From Planctomyces sp. (lineage in GTDB: Bacteria > Planctomycetota > Planctomycetia > Planctomycetales > Planctomycetaceae): a stretch of 51,205 bases of DNA. The stretch's first letter is position 1. Each line of letters begins with the position of its first letter. The stretch is taken from positions 1 through 51,205 of the forward strand of contig PABD01000109.1 of assembly GCA_002702685.1 (NCBI GenBank). Direction: 5' to 3'. The notes beneath the pieces are model-generated. The model saw only the letters and a program-made list of their open reading frames with translations, did no database searches and was not told the origin of the DNA. Shown piece by piece: positions 9,157-18,200 of this stretch. Position numbers and translations under genes: made by a program.

Positions 9157-10968
9157 TCATTGATTCGCAGTTGAATTCTGAAACCGCCGACACGCCTGGC
9201 GCAAGGCGGACACGGTAAATATTAACGGATAGAGCCGCTCGAAGTACCACAATTTCGCGAAATAAAAGCCGATTGGACTCGGTTCGGCGAAGCGTCCCGA
9301 TTCAACCGCGTCACATAACCAATCGAGTCCCCGTTCGACGGTGGCGTCTGTCTGGCCCGCTACCATCAGGCTTTCGACGGCCAGGGCGGTCTCTTCTACC
9401 GACTCCGGTAAGCCGGGCTGACCACTCCAACCCCCCGATTCATTTTGCGAGCTTGTTATCCAGTTTATGCCGTTTCGAGTTTCGGTCTCGTCCCCGCGAC
9501 CGAGATCGCACCAGGCCGCCAGCACGCGTGCCGTTCCGTATACCGGGTTCTCTTCATCTGTAGCGAATTGGTTTCCAAACCAGAGAGGCAACCAGCTTCC
9601 ATCAGGCCGCTGCGCGCGTTTGAGAAATTCGAAGCCGCGTTCAATCGCGCGATCAATTCGTTGAGCTCTCTTTCTGTCCTCCATGGAGGTCCACTCTTCC
9701 GCGTACGCCTGTTGATACCGATGCAATGCCCGCAGCGTATGAGCAGTGAGGTCCGGCGAACTCCGGTCAAACTGGAGCGTTCCCCAACCGCGACAGAACG
9801 TCGGCCAGCCACCATCCCGATTCTGGAGATCGAGTAGCCAGTTGATCCCCGCATCAGTAGATTCAGGAATGGCGTCCGCATGCTGTGTCTCGAGATCTGT
9901 CCGCAGATTGAGCAGGGCCAGAATCGCCCCGGGTGTATCGTCTGCGTCGGGAACGCCCCCCGACAAATTGGTCCACGCCCAGCCTCCCGGTTCCGCGTTC
10001 GTATAGGGATGAACGGTTTTATATTGCTGATCCAGCAGAAACCCCAACACCTTCTCCCGCTCCTCCTTTGGCAAATCGCCTTCGAGCGCATTGACCGATA
10101 GTGTCGTCACCCAGGTCGCGAGGTTGGTATCGATCGGCCAACTGCCGTCTTCGCGCACGCTGTCAATGATGAACTGCACCCCCTGCCGCGCGACGGGATG
10201 GTCGTGCAGTCCCATCGCGGCGAGACTCATCGTCACAAACGAGGTCAGCGGTGTCGCTTCCAGGAATCCACCCGACTCCGGCTGGATCGCCTGCAACTTG
10301 TCGAGCGTCGGTTTCCGGCTGATATCTCGCAATACTCTCGTCAGCGGATTGCGGGTCTTGGCGAAATGGTGCCGCACCTGTCCAATGGCGATGAGCGCCG
10401 GCAGCGCATAACTGACGACCGGAAGTTGAATCGTGGAATAAAAGCGATGAGGCAACCGCGCGAGTTCAAAAGGCAGCGCGGGGATTTGTCGCCAGTCAAC
10501 CTGTCCCGCAATTGCGCACTGCGTCAGGATCGGAACGGAAAATGTCTTGTCTTTCCCGTATCGGCGAATGACGGCCTCCACACCGCCGATTCGTTCGATG
10601 TAGCTGTCGGCTTTTTCAATGAGGGCCGGATGCTCCTTTACCGCACCGGTCACCTCAAACGCCGCGCGGGCGAGCATCGTGGTCGAGATGTTGCTCAGAC
10701 TTTTGACGGTATCTCCCCACCCGCCGTCGTCGTTCTGATGTTCCGCGAGCCAGCGGAGCGCGCGGGAAATGATCTGTTGATACGGTTTGCTCTCCTCCGG
10801 TAGCGGACGCTGCATCATCTCGAGTGCGACAATGGCGGTCGCGGTCGAGAGCGCCGAGGTGGAGAGTTCCCCTTCCCACCAGCCCGTCGAAGTTCGTTCC
10901 TCAAGAAGCCGGGTGCGTGCCTTTTCGTAAGCGCGCTCGAGTCGTGCGAGATCAATCGAACCGGCCAC
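9157..10968 (-). CDS. Squalene-hopene cyclase-like class II terpene cyclase
   Basis: A 603-residue protein made of the alpha/alpha barrel repeats of squalene/oxidosqualene cyclases. The acid motif DxDD that starts protonation of the polyene is present as VPDADDTPG (D341, D343, D344). QW-type repeats are seen at QNDDGGWGDT, REDGSWPID, LQNRDGGWPTF, RPDGSWLPLWFGN and NESGGWSGQ, and NPVYGTARVL matches the family's GT-x-x-VL segment. Length is slightly below typical hopene cyclases (about 630). It likely cyclises a linear isoprenoid; whether the substrate is squalene or a shorter or head-to-tail chain made by the neighbouring synthase is not known. No squalene synthase (HpnC/D/E) is seen nearby. 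Start is GTG at 10968, three bases after the ferredoxin-like gene's TGA, so translation is probably coupled. Confidence 0.85.
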   Translation of the reverse strand: MAGSIDLARLERAYEKARTRLLEERTSTGWWEGELSTSALSTATAIVALEMMQRPLPEESKPYQQIISRALRWLAEHQNDDGGWGDTVKSLSNISTTMLARAAFEVTGAVKEHPALIEKADSYIERIGGVEAVIRRYGKDKTFSVPILTQCAIAGQVDWRQIPALPFELARLPHRFYSTIQLPVVSYALPALIAIGQVRHHFAKTRNPLTRVLRDISRKPTLDKLQAIQPESGGFLEATPLTSFVTMSLAAMGLHDHPVARQGVQFIIDSVREDGSWPIDTNLATWVTTLSVNALEGDLPKEEREKVLGFLLDQQYKTVHPYTNAEPGGWAWTNLSGGVPDADDTPGAILALLNLRTDLETQHADAIPESTDAGINWLLDLQNRDGGWPTFCRGWGTLQFDRSSPDLTAHTLRALHRYQQAYAEEWTSMEDRKRAQRIDRAIERGFEFLKRAQRPDGSWLPLWFGNQFATDEENPVYGTARVLAAWCDLGRGDETETRNGINWITSSQNESGGWSGQPGLPESVEETALAVESLMVAGQTDATVERGLDWLCDAVESGRFAEPSPIGFYFAKLWYFERLYPLIFTVSALRQACRRFQNSTANQ

Positions 10969-10971
10969 AGG

Positions 10972-12120
10972 TCAGATTCCCAGGCTGTCGAGTTCGTCCA
11001 TCAGATCGTCGAGCTCGTCTCGCTCGCCGCGACAGCGTTTGGTGCTGTTATGCCGATCGGCGAGGCCGATGGTTTTCCCCACCATGTCGCGTCCATCCGC
11101 CATCAGTTCCGCATCGCGCTCGCGCACCGCAAGATCGACGCCATCTCCATCCCCGCCGCCGAATAACTTCGACAGATCAATCTTCAGACCAGCGACTTCA
11201 CCATCCGCACCGGCGATCGCGGGAGTCTTGTGACCCGGGAAGATGATCGCGTTCTCGGGACAGACACGACTGCAGGCCGGGCAACCTTTCTTGCAGTTAT
11301 CCTGCTCTTCCACCAGAATCCGGTCGAGGTTATCGACGCCATATACGCCGAACAGGCAGAAGTCGATGCACTCCATGCAATTGGTGCAACGACTGTAGTC
11401 AATGACGGGGTACCAGCGGCGTTTGATCGGACCCTGGGCCGTTTTGAACTGCTCAATCTCCTCCTTCACCGAGACGTTTTCTTTTCCGCCGGGGTTCAGG
11501 ATGTATTGAGTCAGATCGAATGCGAGGCCGTTGTTCCCGTTAGTCGATTTACCATTCGTGGAACCGTTGGGCTTCGTCCCATTGTGGCTCGGCGAATGAG
11601 CACTTGCGCCATTGGTGGCGGAACCGTTCGAAGCTCCATTGCTCATGGAACCGAATGACAACTGGACGATCTGCTGGTTCTCTTCATCGTAGATACGATG
11701 GACTTCGTCGACATAGTCCTGCGGATTGGAAGAGACCCGCATGTCGATGCAGTAGATACTCCGATTCGGAATCGCCGCCGGATCAACGTTGTTCTGAGCC
11801 GGTTCTTCGATTTCTTCGTCTTCATCCGCTTCTTCGATTAGTTCCGTGACCCCGATCCGTCCGCGAATCTGCTGGCGGTCGAGTGTCCAGTGCAGTGCCC
11901 GGGGATACTGCCAACCAAGGATTACAAACGGACCTTGCAGCGAACGCAGAAAAACGAGTCCCGTGTGATCAGCCGACATGTCGTAGAGATGAGGAACCAG
12001 CGAGACGCTGACCTGGGGATCCATCAACAGCGCGGCCGCAATCCCTTCCTCCAGTTTGGAGCGGACCGGGTGCTTGCCCTGTGCCTGGGAGATCACGACG
12101 GTTAGTTTTTTTCCGGCCAT
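10972..12120 (-). CDS. Dicluster [4Fe-4S] ferredoxin-like protein with N-terminal extension
   Basis: A 382-residue protein. Two [4Fe-4S] motifs lie together: CTNCMECIDFC (C245, C248, C251, C255) and CKKGCPACSRVCP (C276, C280, C283, C287), the second with an unusual C-x3-C spacing. About 240 residues precede them; the first 150 form a soluble alpha/beta domain with no signature that I recognise, and residues about 158-198 are a low-complexity Asn/Gly/Ser/Thr linker. The C-terminus is acidic (DELDDLMDELDSLGI). It should transfer electrons in the cytoplasm. It lies between the GcvH-like gene (100-base gap upstream) and the terpene cyclase (3-base gap downstream), so it may supply electrons for a reduction or radical step in that pathway; this is inference. 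Confidence 0.8.
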   Translation of the reverse strand: MAGKKLTVVISQAQGKHPVRSKLEEGIAAALLMDPQVSVSLVPHLYDMSADHTGLVFLRSLQGPFVILGWQYPRALHWTLDRQQIRGRIGVTELIEEADEDEEIEEPAQNNVDPAAIPNRSIYCIDMRVSSNPQDYVDEVHRIYDEENQQIVQLSFGSMSNGASNGSATNGASAHSPSHNGTKPNGSTNGKSTNGNNGLAFDLTQYILNPGGKENVSVKEEIEQFKTAQGPIKRRWYPVIDYSRCTNCMECIDFCLFGVYGVDNLDRILVEEQDNCKKGCPACSRVCPENAIIFPGHKTPAIAGADGEVAGLKIDLSKLFGGGDGDGVDLAVRERDAELMADGRDMVGKTIGLADRHNSTKRCRGERDELDDLMDELDSLGI

Positions 12121-12220
12121 AAAGTCGAACTCGGGAGGAATCTAGGGAGCGAATCGGGAGGATCGAGTCAGGTCGGGCTCGCATCAGGCGAGATTTGTAT
12201 GAACGCATTCGAAGGACTGA

Positions 12221-12682
12221 TCAGTTGATCTGTCCTTTCAGCATGTTCTGCGTCTTTTCCCAACCTTCGTCGAGGTGGGCGACGTATTCGGAGGGTTGCT
12301 TCATTATCGCACCTGTACGGAGATCATACAACCAGCCAGTTCCGTAACAATCGGTATTGATGGGAGTTGGATCATCCAACAATTGTTCATTAAACCGCAT
12401 CAGTTCTCCATCGGCGGGGGAGTAAAGCGTCGAGAGTGCCTTGGAACTCTCGATCTCACCGATTTCCTGTTTGTGACGGAGCGTCATCGGGGCATCCACC
12501 CGCCATTCAAGGAAATAAACGTCCTGCAGCAGGCGGACGGAGTAGCTGGTTAACCCCACGCGGTAGAGTCCGGGTTCGAGCTCCTGCAGCCAGAGGTGAT
12601 TGCTGCTGTAGACGCGATCCTGCGGAATGAGGGCTTCATATTTGCCCATCATGAATAGAAGCGGATCGGAGGGGTCGGTCAT
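12221..12682 (-). CDS. GcvH-like lipoyl carrier protein
   Basis: A 153-residue homologue of the glycine cleavage H protein. The lipoyl hairpin is clear: EIGEIESSKALSTLYSP, where K81 (in ESSKA) is the expected lipoylated lysine, followed by ADGELMRFNE, INTDCYGTGWLYDL, matching the H-protein P-x-x-G-E...N...P-x-x-I-N-x-x-x-Y-G-x-G-W-(L/I) pattern. No GcvP, GcvT or lipoate ligase lies next to it, so it is probably not a glycine cleavage component. GcvH-like carriers outside that system are known, for example the lipoate-binding proteins of the sulfur-oxidising heterodisulfide-reductase-like pathway. Here it sits with Fe-S and isoprenoid genes, which suggests a carrier of thiol, acyl or redox groups. 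The start may be ATG 12682 or the MM pair 30 bases on. Confidence 0.85.
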   Translation of the reverse strand: MTDPSDPLLFMMGKYEALIPQDRVYSSNHLWLQELEPGLYRVGLTSYSVRLLQDVYFLEWRVDAPMTLRHKQEIGEIESSKALSTLYSPADGELMRFNEQLLDDPTPINTDCYGTGWLYDLRTGAIMKQPSEYVAHLDEGWEKTQNMLKGQIN

Positions 12683-12747
12683 CAGTAGCAGGACTCGGTG
12701 TTTGCGTCAGGAAGCGGGGCTCAGCTGAGCGGTAAGCCGGGACCCTA

Positions 12748-13704
12748 CTACTTCGGTTCCCGACAGCCCCGGAGCATGGATCGACAGTAATCGAGAACCC
12801 CCTGTGAATCAAGCGCGGTGATAATTTCGACGTTCGGTTTCCAGGTCGGATGGGTCCGATCATCGAAGATCGACATCCCTCGGGTCAGTTTTCCCTGCGT
12901 TTCGACATCGACCGCAATCTGCCGCGACTCGGCAGTGAGGGGCCGCGCCGCTACAGCAAGCCCGACCATTTCCCGGATCGGAATTGATTCCCGTCCAAGC
13001 AACTGCCGGTGCGATCGGAAATAACTCGACAGCATTTCCGCGAGCAATTGCCCGATGGGAGTCTGCGACTCGCCGCACCAACTGGAATACATTTCAAAAG
13101 TGAGTTCTACTTTTTCGCTCACATCGAGCGGCACGAGTGTCTTGGTCGCGGGAACAGTGAGGACTGTTCGGGCGCTTAGGGGGTCGGCGAAGAAGTTGAA
13201 CTCCGCCGCCGGGGTGATGTCGCCACAGTGATGGTGGTTGCCACCGACAATTACGATTTCATGCAGTTTCTGCAGGATGCCGTGATTATAATCATTCACC
13301 CGCGCGATGTTCGTAAGCGGACCGAGTGTCAGCAGGGTGATCTCGTTCGGGTACTCACGAACGAGTTCCGCAATCATCTTGTGAGAATCGACCCGGTGAT
13401 GCGGTGTCGGGGGGCGGAAATTGACGTCACCCAGTCCCAGCTTCCCGTTGAGCAGTGCCGAACAGGGTTCATCAGGCAGGCTGGGCATGTTCGACAGATT
13501 CTCGGCCGCCCAACCGATGCGCGGCCGTTTGGGAGGATCGAACAGATCAACAAGCGCTTGGATATTGTTGGACGCCTGCGCGGCGTCGACTCTTCCAGCG
13601 GTGGCTGTAATCGCGAGAAGGTCTACTTCGGAATCCTGCATCGCGGCGAGCAGCGCGAGGGCACTGCCGATTCCTGGATCTGCGTCAATAATGAGCTTTC
13701 GCAC
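12748..13704 (-). CDS. Nucleoside hydrolase homologue with a degenerate active site
   Basis: A 318-residue member of the inosine-uridine preferring nucleoside hydrolase family, starting with GTG at 13704. The scaffold is kept: GPLTNIA (128-134), IVIVGGN (150-156), PAAEFNFFADPLSA (165-178). The N-terminal calcium/ribose loop, DxDPGxDDA in active enzymes, reads DADPGIGSA (7-15): both of the last two Asp are replaced by Gly and Ser. The later HDP-x-A segment, which gives another calcium ligand, reads EMVGLAVAA (245-253) and lacks Asp. Hydrolysis of nucleosides is therefore unlikely; it may bind a ribosyl compound or do another reaction. It is the first gene of the minus-strand run, 65 bases ahead of the GcvH-like gene, which suggests a shared role. 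Confidence 0.8.
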   Translation of the reverse strand: MRKLIIDADPGIGSALALLAAMQDSEVDLLAITATAGRVDAAQASNNIQALVDLFDPPKRPRIGWAAENLSNMPSLPDEPCSALLNGKLGLGDVNFRPPTPHHRVDSHKMIAELVREYPNEITLLTLGPLTNIARVNDYNHGILQKLHEIVIVGGNHHHCGDITPAAEFNFFADPLSARTVLTVPATKTLVPLDVSEKVELTFEMYSSWCGESQTPIGQLLAEMLSSYFRSHRQLLGRESIPIREMVGLAVAARPLTAESRQIAVDVETQGKLTRGMSIFDDRTHPTWKPNVEIITALDSQGVLDYCRSMLRGCREPK

Positions 13705-13873
13705 CCGGTTTACCTGCGACTTTCCGTTGAGAGAAACGCTGCGGCGTCCATCGGACGGAGAACACGGCGCGTGCAGTGCTCCCCGTGGATTGCACCTCTC
13801 TTAAAGTCTAGGTTTCCGGAGGGATTCGGTCAATTCGTCAGCGTTCGCGGTGCGAACGGATCGCGGCGAACCC

Positions 13874-15082
13874 CTATTTCTTTCCCCGCTCAGGATTATC
13901 GTACAGCATCAGCTTGAGAATTTTTTTGTTCTCAGGATCGGGCTCGACGTCATAAACGTGATAATGTTTGCTCGAGTCCGTGGTGGGTTGTCCCGCCACG
14001 AGCTTGGCTTCGTATCCCGCGCCGACGACTTTCGCTTTCGCTTCCTTATAGTGCAACCCGATCAACGGCGCATAAGGATTCGGCTTCGCTTGCGGGCGAG
14101 CCTGCACGGGCGGTTGCTGTGGTTGCGGAGCCGCTTGAGGTTGTTGATCACCAATTTGTTTAATCGGGTTGTCGAGACGCATCGTTGTTTTTTGAGGTTC
14201 GGCGCCGGCGTCCTGATGCTCCTTGTATCCGAACAGTGAAGGATCGAAGGGATCACGCTTGAAGATTCCAAAGAATCCATCACCTTTGTTGATCTCAAAA
14301 TTATCGAAAATGAAGGTCTCGTCTTCAGAGTCGCTCTGAAAAAGTTTGACGCCGAGTGGCAGATAGTTTTCCGGGTGCAGTTTGACGATCGACATCTTGA
14401 AGTTCTGGTAGTCTTGCGCTGTTCTGGGGATGGCGCTGATGATGATCATTTCATCCGTGACGTTCAGCAGTTTCAGTTCGAAGCGGCGATGAGCTTCGTC
14501 CGGTGGCAATCCGAACAGAAACGGGAGCGGCCCGTTCATTACTTTCGCGCCATGAAGCTCTTCGGGAATCGGCATGCGACGATAGGTTTTATCCGATTCG
14601 TCGATCTGCGTGATCTTCGTGCCGTCGGAAATCCACTTTTGCTCGGGCTCCGCCCTGATTTCGTATTCGAGATTCTCGCCATTTCGCGGGACTTTGAATT
14701 TAACACCCTCAGCCCCTTTGATCGGCTCCATATCGATGCGCCCCTTGCCAGGAGCTTCGAAGTAGATTTTTCCCTGGGACTGCGTCACGATTTTGAACGT
14801 ATGATCGAACTTGTAATGTTTCTGTTCGGCCTGCAGACGCTCGATGCGCTTGGAGGAAGCGGACCATTTTTCGAGAACCTCCGGCAGCAGCTCCGCCATC
14901 TTCTTTTCGTGCTCAATCTCCTCGGGGGTCTTTTGTGGCTCGGCGGTAGGCCGGGCAATGCGGGCCTGTCCCTGTTCGGGCGCACCCTGAGCGAAGAGCG
15001 GGGCAGCGGAAATGGCTGTCAGCAGCAATACCGAAGCGAGGTATCGGGGGAGGGAGAGCTGGCTGGAGCGAAAATCGAACAT
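13874..15082 (-). CDS. Secreted TIGR03009-type planctomycete protein
   Basis: A 402-residue exported protein. Signal peptide: MFDFRSSQLSLPRYLASV followed by a hydrophobic core ending ...APLFAQ. A charged helix (residues about 45-85) leads into a beta-rich, LolA-like domain (KWSASSKRIERLQAEQKHYK, then strand pairs such as KIYFEAPGKGRIDM). This layout matches TIGR03009, a family nearly limited to planctomycetes and without known function. The last 110 residues have a Gln/Pro linker and a small domain (PLIGLHYKEAKAKVVGAGYE) that looks PASTA-like, but this is uncertain. Start ATG 15082 is preferred because GGAAGG lies 12 bases before it; ATG 15103 is possible. It may carry or sense lipids in the envelope, by analogy with LolA only. 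Confidence 0.7.
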   Translation of the reverse strand: MFDFRSSQLSLPRYLASVLLLTAISAAPLFAQGAPEQGQARIARPTAEPQKTPEEIEHEKKMAELLPEVLEKWSASSKRIERLQAEQKHYKFDHTFKIVTQSQGKIYFEAPGKGRIDMEPIKGAEGVKFKVPRNGENLEYEIRAEPEQKWISDGTKITQIDESDKTYRRMPIPEELHGAKVMNGPLPFLFGLPPDEAHRRFELKLLNVTDEMIIISAIPRTAQDYQNFKMSIVKLHPENYLPLGVKLFQSDSEDETFIFDNFEINKGDGFFGIFKRDPFDPSLFGYKEHQDAGAEPQKTTMRLDNPIKQIGDQQPQAAPQPQQPPVQARPQAKPNPYAPLIGLHYKEAKAKVVGAGYEAKLVAGQPTTDSSKHYHVYDVEPDPENKKILKLMLYDNPERGKK

Positions 15083-15295
15083 TGGTCGCGGGATCCTTCC
15101 CATTCAAGTTCGAGTGATATCGGAGTCATGTTAAAATCAGGGAGAAGCGTAACCCATTGATCCTCAAAGGATTACGATTTCCAGACAGTCCGTGCGCAAG
15201 CTTGGCCCGCACTATCAAGGCGGGAATCTTACCAACTTCTCCGGAAGGGAGCCAGAGCGATTTTTCATCTGGGCTGATAGGCCGAGTCATGCCGG

Positions 15296-18200
15296 TCACA
15301 TCAGGGCGCGGCTGATTTCCAGGACATTGGTGATCGACTCTTCGAGGTCGTTTTTCAACTTCATCGTCTTCGACTGATAGCCGAGGCGGCGCGCGAGAAA
15401 CTCGAATTCTTCACTGTCGACGGGGGGGACAGTCAAGTCCTTGGCGTTGCCGCGCACCATGCGCAAGGCGTCGATCAGTCGCCGCTGAAACATGTGCGCG
15501 GAGCGAAGTTTCTCGAAGTTTTCCGGAGACAGAATTCCCGACATGTGGAGCGCCGCGATGGCCTGCCGGGTGTTGCTGGACCGCAGAAGATGGTTCGCGC
15601 GGCCGTAGTTGATCTGCAGCCCCTGAACGAGGTATTCGATATCAACGAGTCCGCCGGGGCTCAGTTTGGCGTTGAGTGTGCTGCCTTTCACCAACTGGCG
15701 GACCTGCTTCTCCCGCATCGCCCGCATCGCGGCGGCGTCGAACGGGGGGCCGTGATAAATGAGTTCGTCGCGAATGGTCGTCATCGCGTGGCCGAATTTT
15801 TCGTCACCGCAAACGTGGCGCAGTTTGACGAGCGCCTGTCGTTCGTAGGGCCAGGCGGGGCCTTCCGGCGAAAAGTACTTTTCGAACGCCTCTTTCGAAA
15901 CCGCCAGGCTTCCCGCGCGCCCATAGGGACGCAATCGCAGGTCGAGCTGGAAAATACCTTCCTGCCGGGCACGAATTGTCTGTTTGAATTGCTCGACAAG
16001 GTGCTGGTAGAACTCATTCGTGGTAATCGAATCGGGGCCGCTGGTCTTTCCACTCCCCTCATAGAAAAACATCAGTTCGATGTCCGAAGCAAATCCCAGT
16101 TCCCGTCCTCCGCACTTGCCGAGCGCGCAGACGGAATACCGACAGCGATTGCCGTCGTCCAGCAGGGGCGTCCCATAGCGTTCGAGTAGTGGTTGTAGAC
16201 ACATGTCCGTCGCGGATTCCACGACCACTTCCGCCAGGTCCGACAGTTCCGCGGAGAAGTCGCCAAACTCGGAGATCAGATCAAGAATGTGCCGCATGTC
16301 GATGCGAAACATCTCCCGGTCTTTAAACGCATTCAATGTGTTGATTTTTTCTTCCATGCTCCCCAGAGACGACAGATCGGCGTTCAACTCCGTTCGAAGA
16401 TCCGCTTTTTCTTTGCGGATCTTGAGCGATTCCGTATCTCTGAGCACGGGGAATAGATTCGAGTGCTGCAATCGCAAAAAGTCTTCCCACAGGAAGTCAC
16501 TCACGCCGAGCAATTTCGCGAGGGCGCTCAGTACGTCGGGTTTTCTCAGGGAGGCAAGTTCCTGCGCCCAATCGGGTTGATTGAATACCTGAATCAGAAA
16601 ATCACGAAAGTGAAGTAACGCCGTTTCGGGATTGGGAGAATAGGGGAGGAGGTGCGTGAAATGTTTAATGAGAACAATCGCGGCGCGAAGTTCCTCCAGT
16701 TGCTTGGGATCTGTGATTTTGCTGCCGTCTGCCGTCGTCACGAAGATCGTATCGTGCACGATGTTGTTCTCGCTGTTGATGATCACGCGACCGACGTCGA
16801 CGTTGTTCAACGATAACGCGTTGGCCATTTCGTACAGGAAACCGATAGTGTCTTCGGATTCAATCGTCAGCACCGTCGAGTGAGTGGAGCGTTCGTTGTC
16901 GATCTCGATCGTAACCGGGTAGAGGTTTGTCTGTGTGGAAGAGGTGTCCTTGAGGGCGTGCGCGACCCGTTTCGCCAGCATCCCCTGAGATTCTTCCAGT
17001 CGACCCTGCTGGACCTCGGTCAGCAGAATTCGTAGATCGTCTTCATATCGGTCCCAGACCTGCGGCAGCACGACATCCAGGGGCGGTTTCAATAGAAAGA
17101 CGTTGATGAACTTGCGGTTACTGTCATGGACATCAAGGTTACCGATGACATTGTTCTCCGGACCAATATCGAGGTTCGTAAAGGCATGCCCCCCTTCGAT
17201 GTTGAACCCATATACGAACAGCAACCCGCACACGATCGAAAAGCTGCCGCGCATATTGAAGCCGGTGACGGTCAGTTCCCACAGCCCTTCCGGTTTTTCC
17301 TTCGCTTTGATTGAAATGATTCGCTCCGCGGTCAGTTGCTTCATCATGCGGATATGGTCATCGATCTGACCCTGCTCGAAGACTTTCTTGTAAGTCGTAA
17401 CGATGTGCGAAAAGTTCGGATTCAGTTCTTCCGACGGAACAGCGGCATGCGTCCCCTTGTGCAGAATGTACTTCTCATAAATTCGGCGGATCGCGGCGCT
17501 ATGCTGTTCATACTGCCGGATGAACTGCTTCGACGAAGGATAGTCCAACCGCCGCGCGAGATAGGCCATTTCGCGTTCGTTCTCCGGCAACTGGTGCGTC
17601 TGCTTGTAGTGCATCAGTTGCAGCGAATGTTCGATCGTCCGCAGGAACGAGTAGCCGGTCGACAATTGACGGTATTCTTCCGCGTTGATGTAACCGAAGT
17701 CCGCTAACCGGATCAGTGCTTCCAGCGTGGTGAAATGCCGAATCGATCTGTTCTCGCCGCCATATCTCAGCTGCAGATATTGCGTCACGAACTCGATATC
17801 GCGAATCGAACCCGGTCCCTGTTTCACTTCCCCCCAGCCGTGCCCCTGTTTTTCGACCTTCTGCTCAATTTTGCTTTTCATGTTCTGGATGTTTTCGCGG
17901 ACCGCTTTCTCCGGCAGCGCGAAAATGAGTTCATCCACCTGTCGCAGGAAGTCTTTGCCGATCGTCGAATTCCCGGCGATGATCCGCGCTTTCAGCAGCG
18001 CCTGCTTCTCCCACGTCATGCCATGTTTTTTGAGATAATCGACATGCGCTTTGACCGTATTGACCAGGGCTCCGGAGCGGCCCCAGGGGCGCAGACGCAT
18101 ATCGACCCGGTACAGAAAACCTTCGCCGGTCGACGCCATCAGGGCGTTGATCAGTTTCTGCCCAAGTCCCCAATAACGCGAGGCGTCTTGATCGGTCAGG

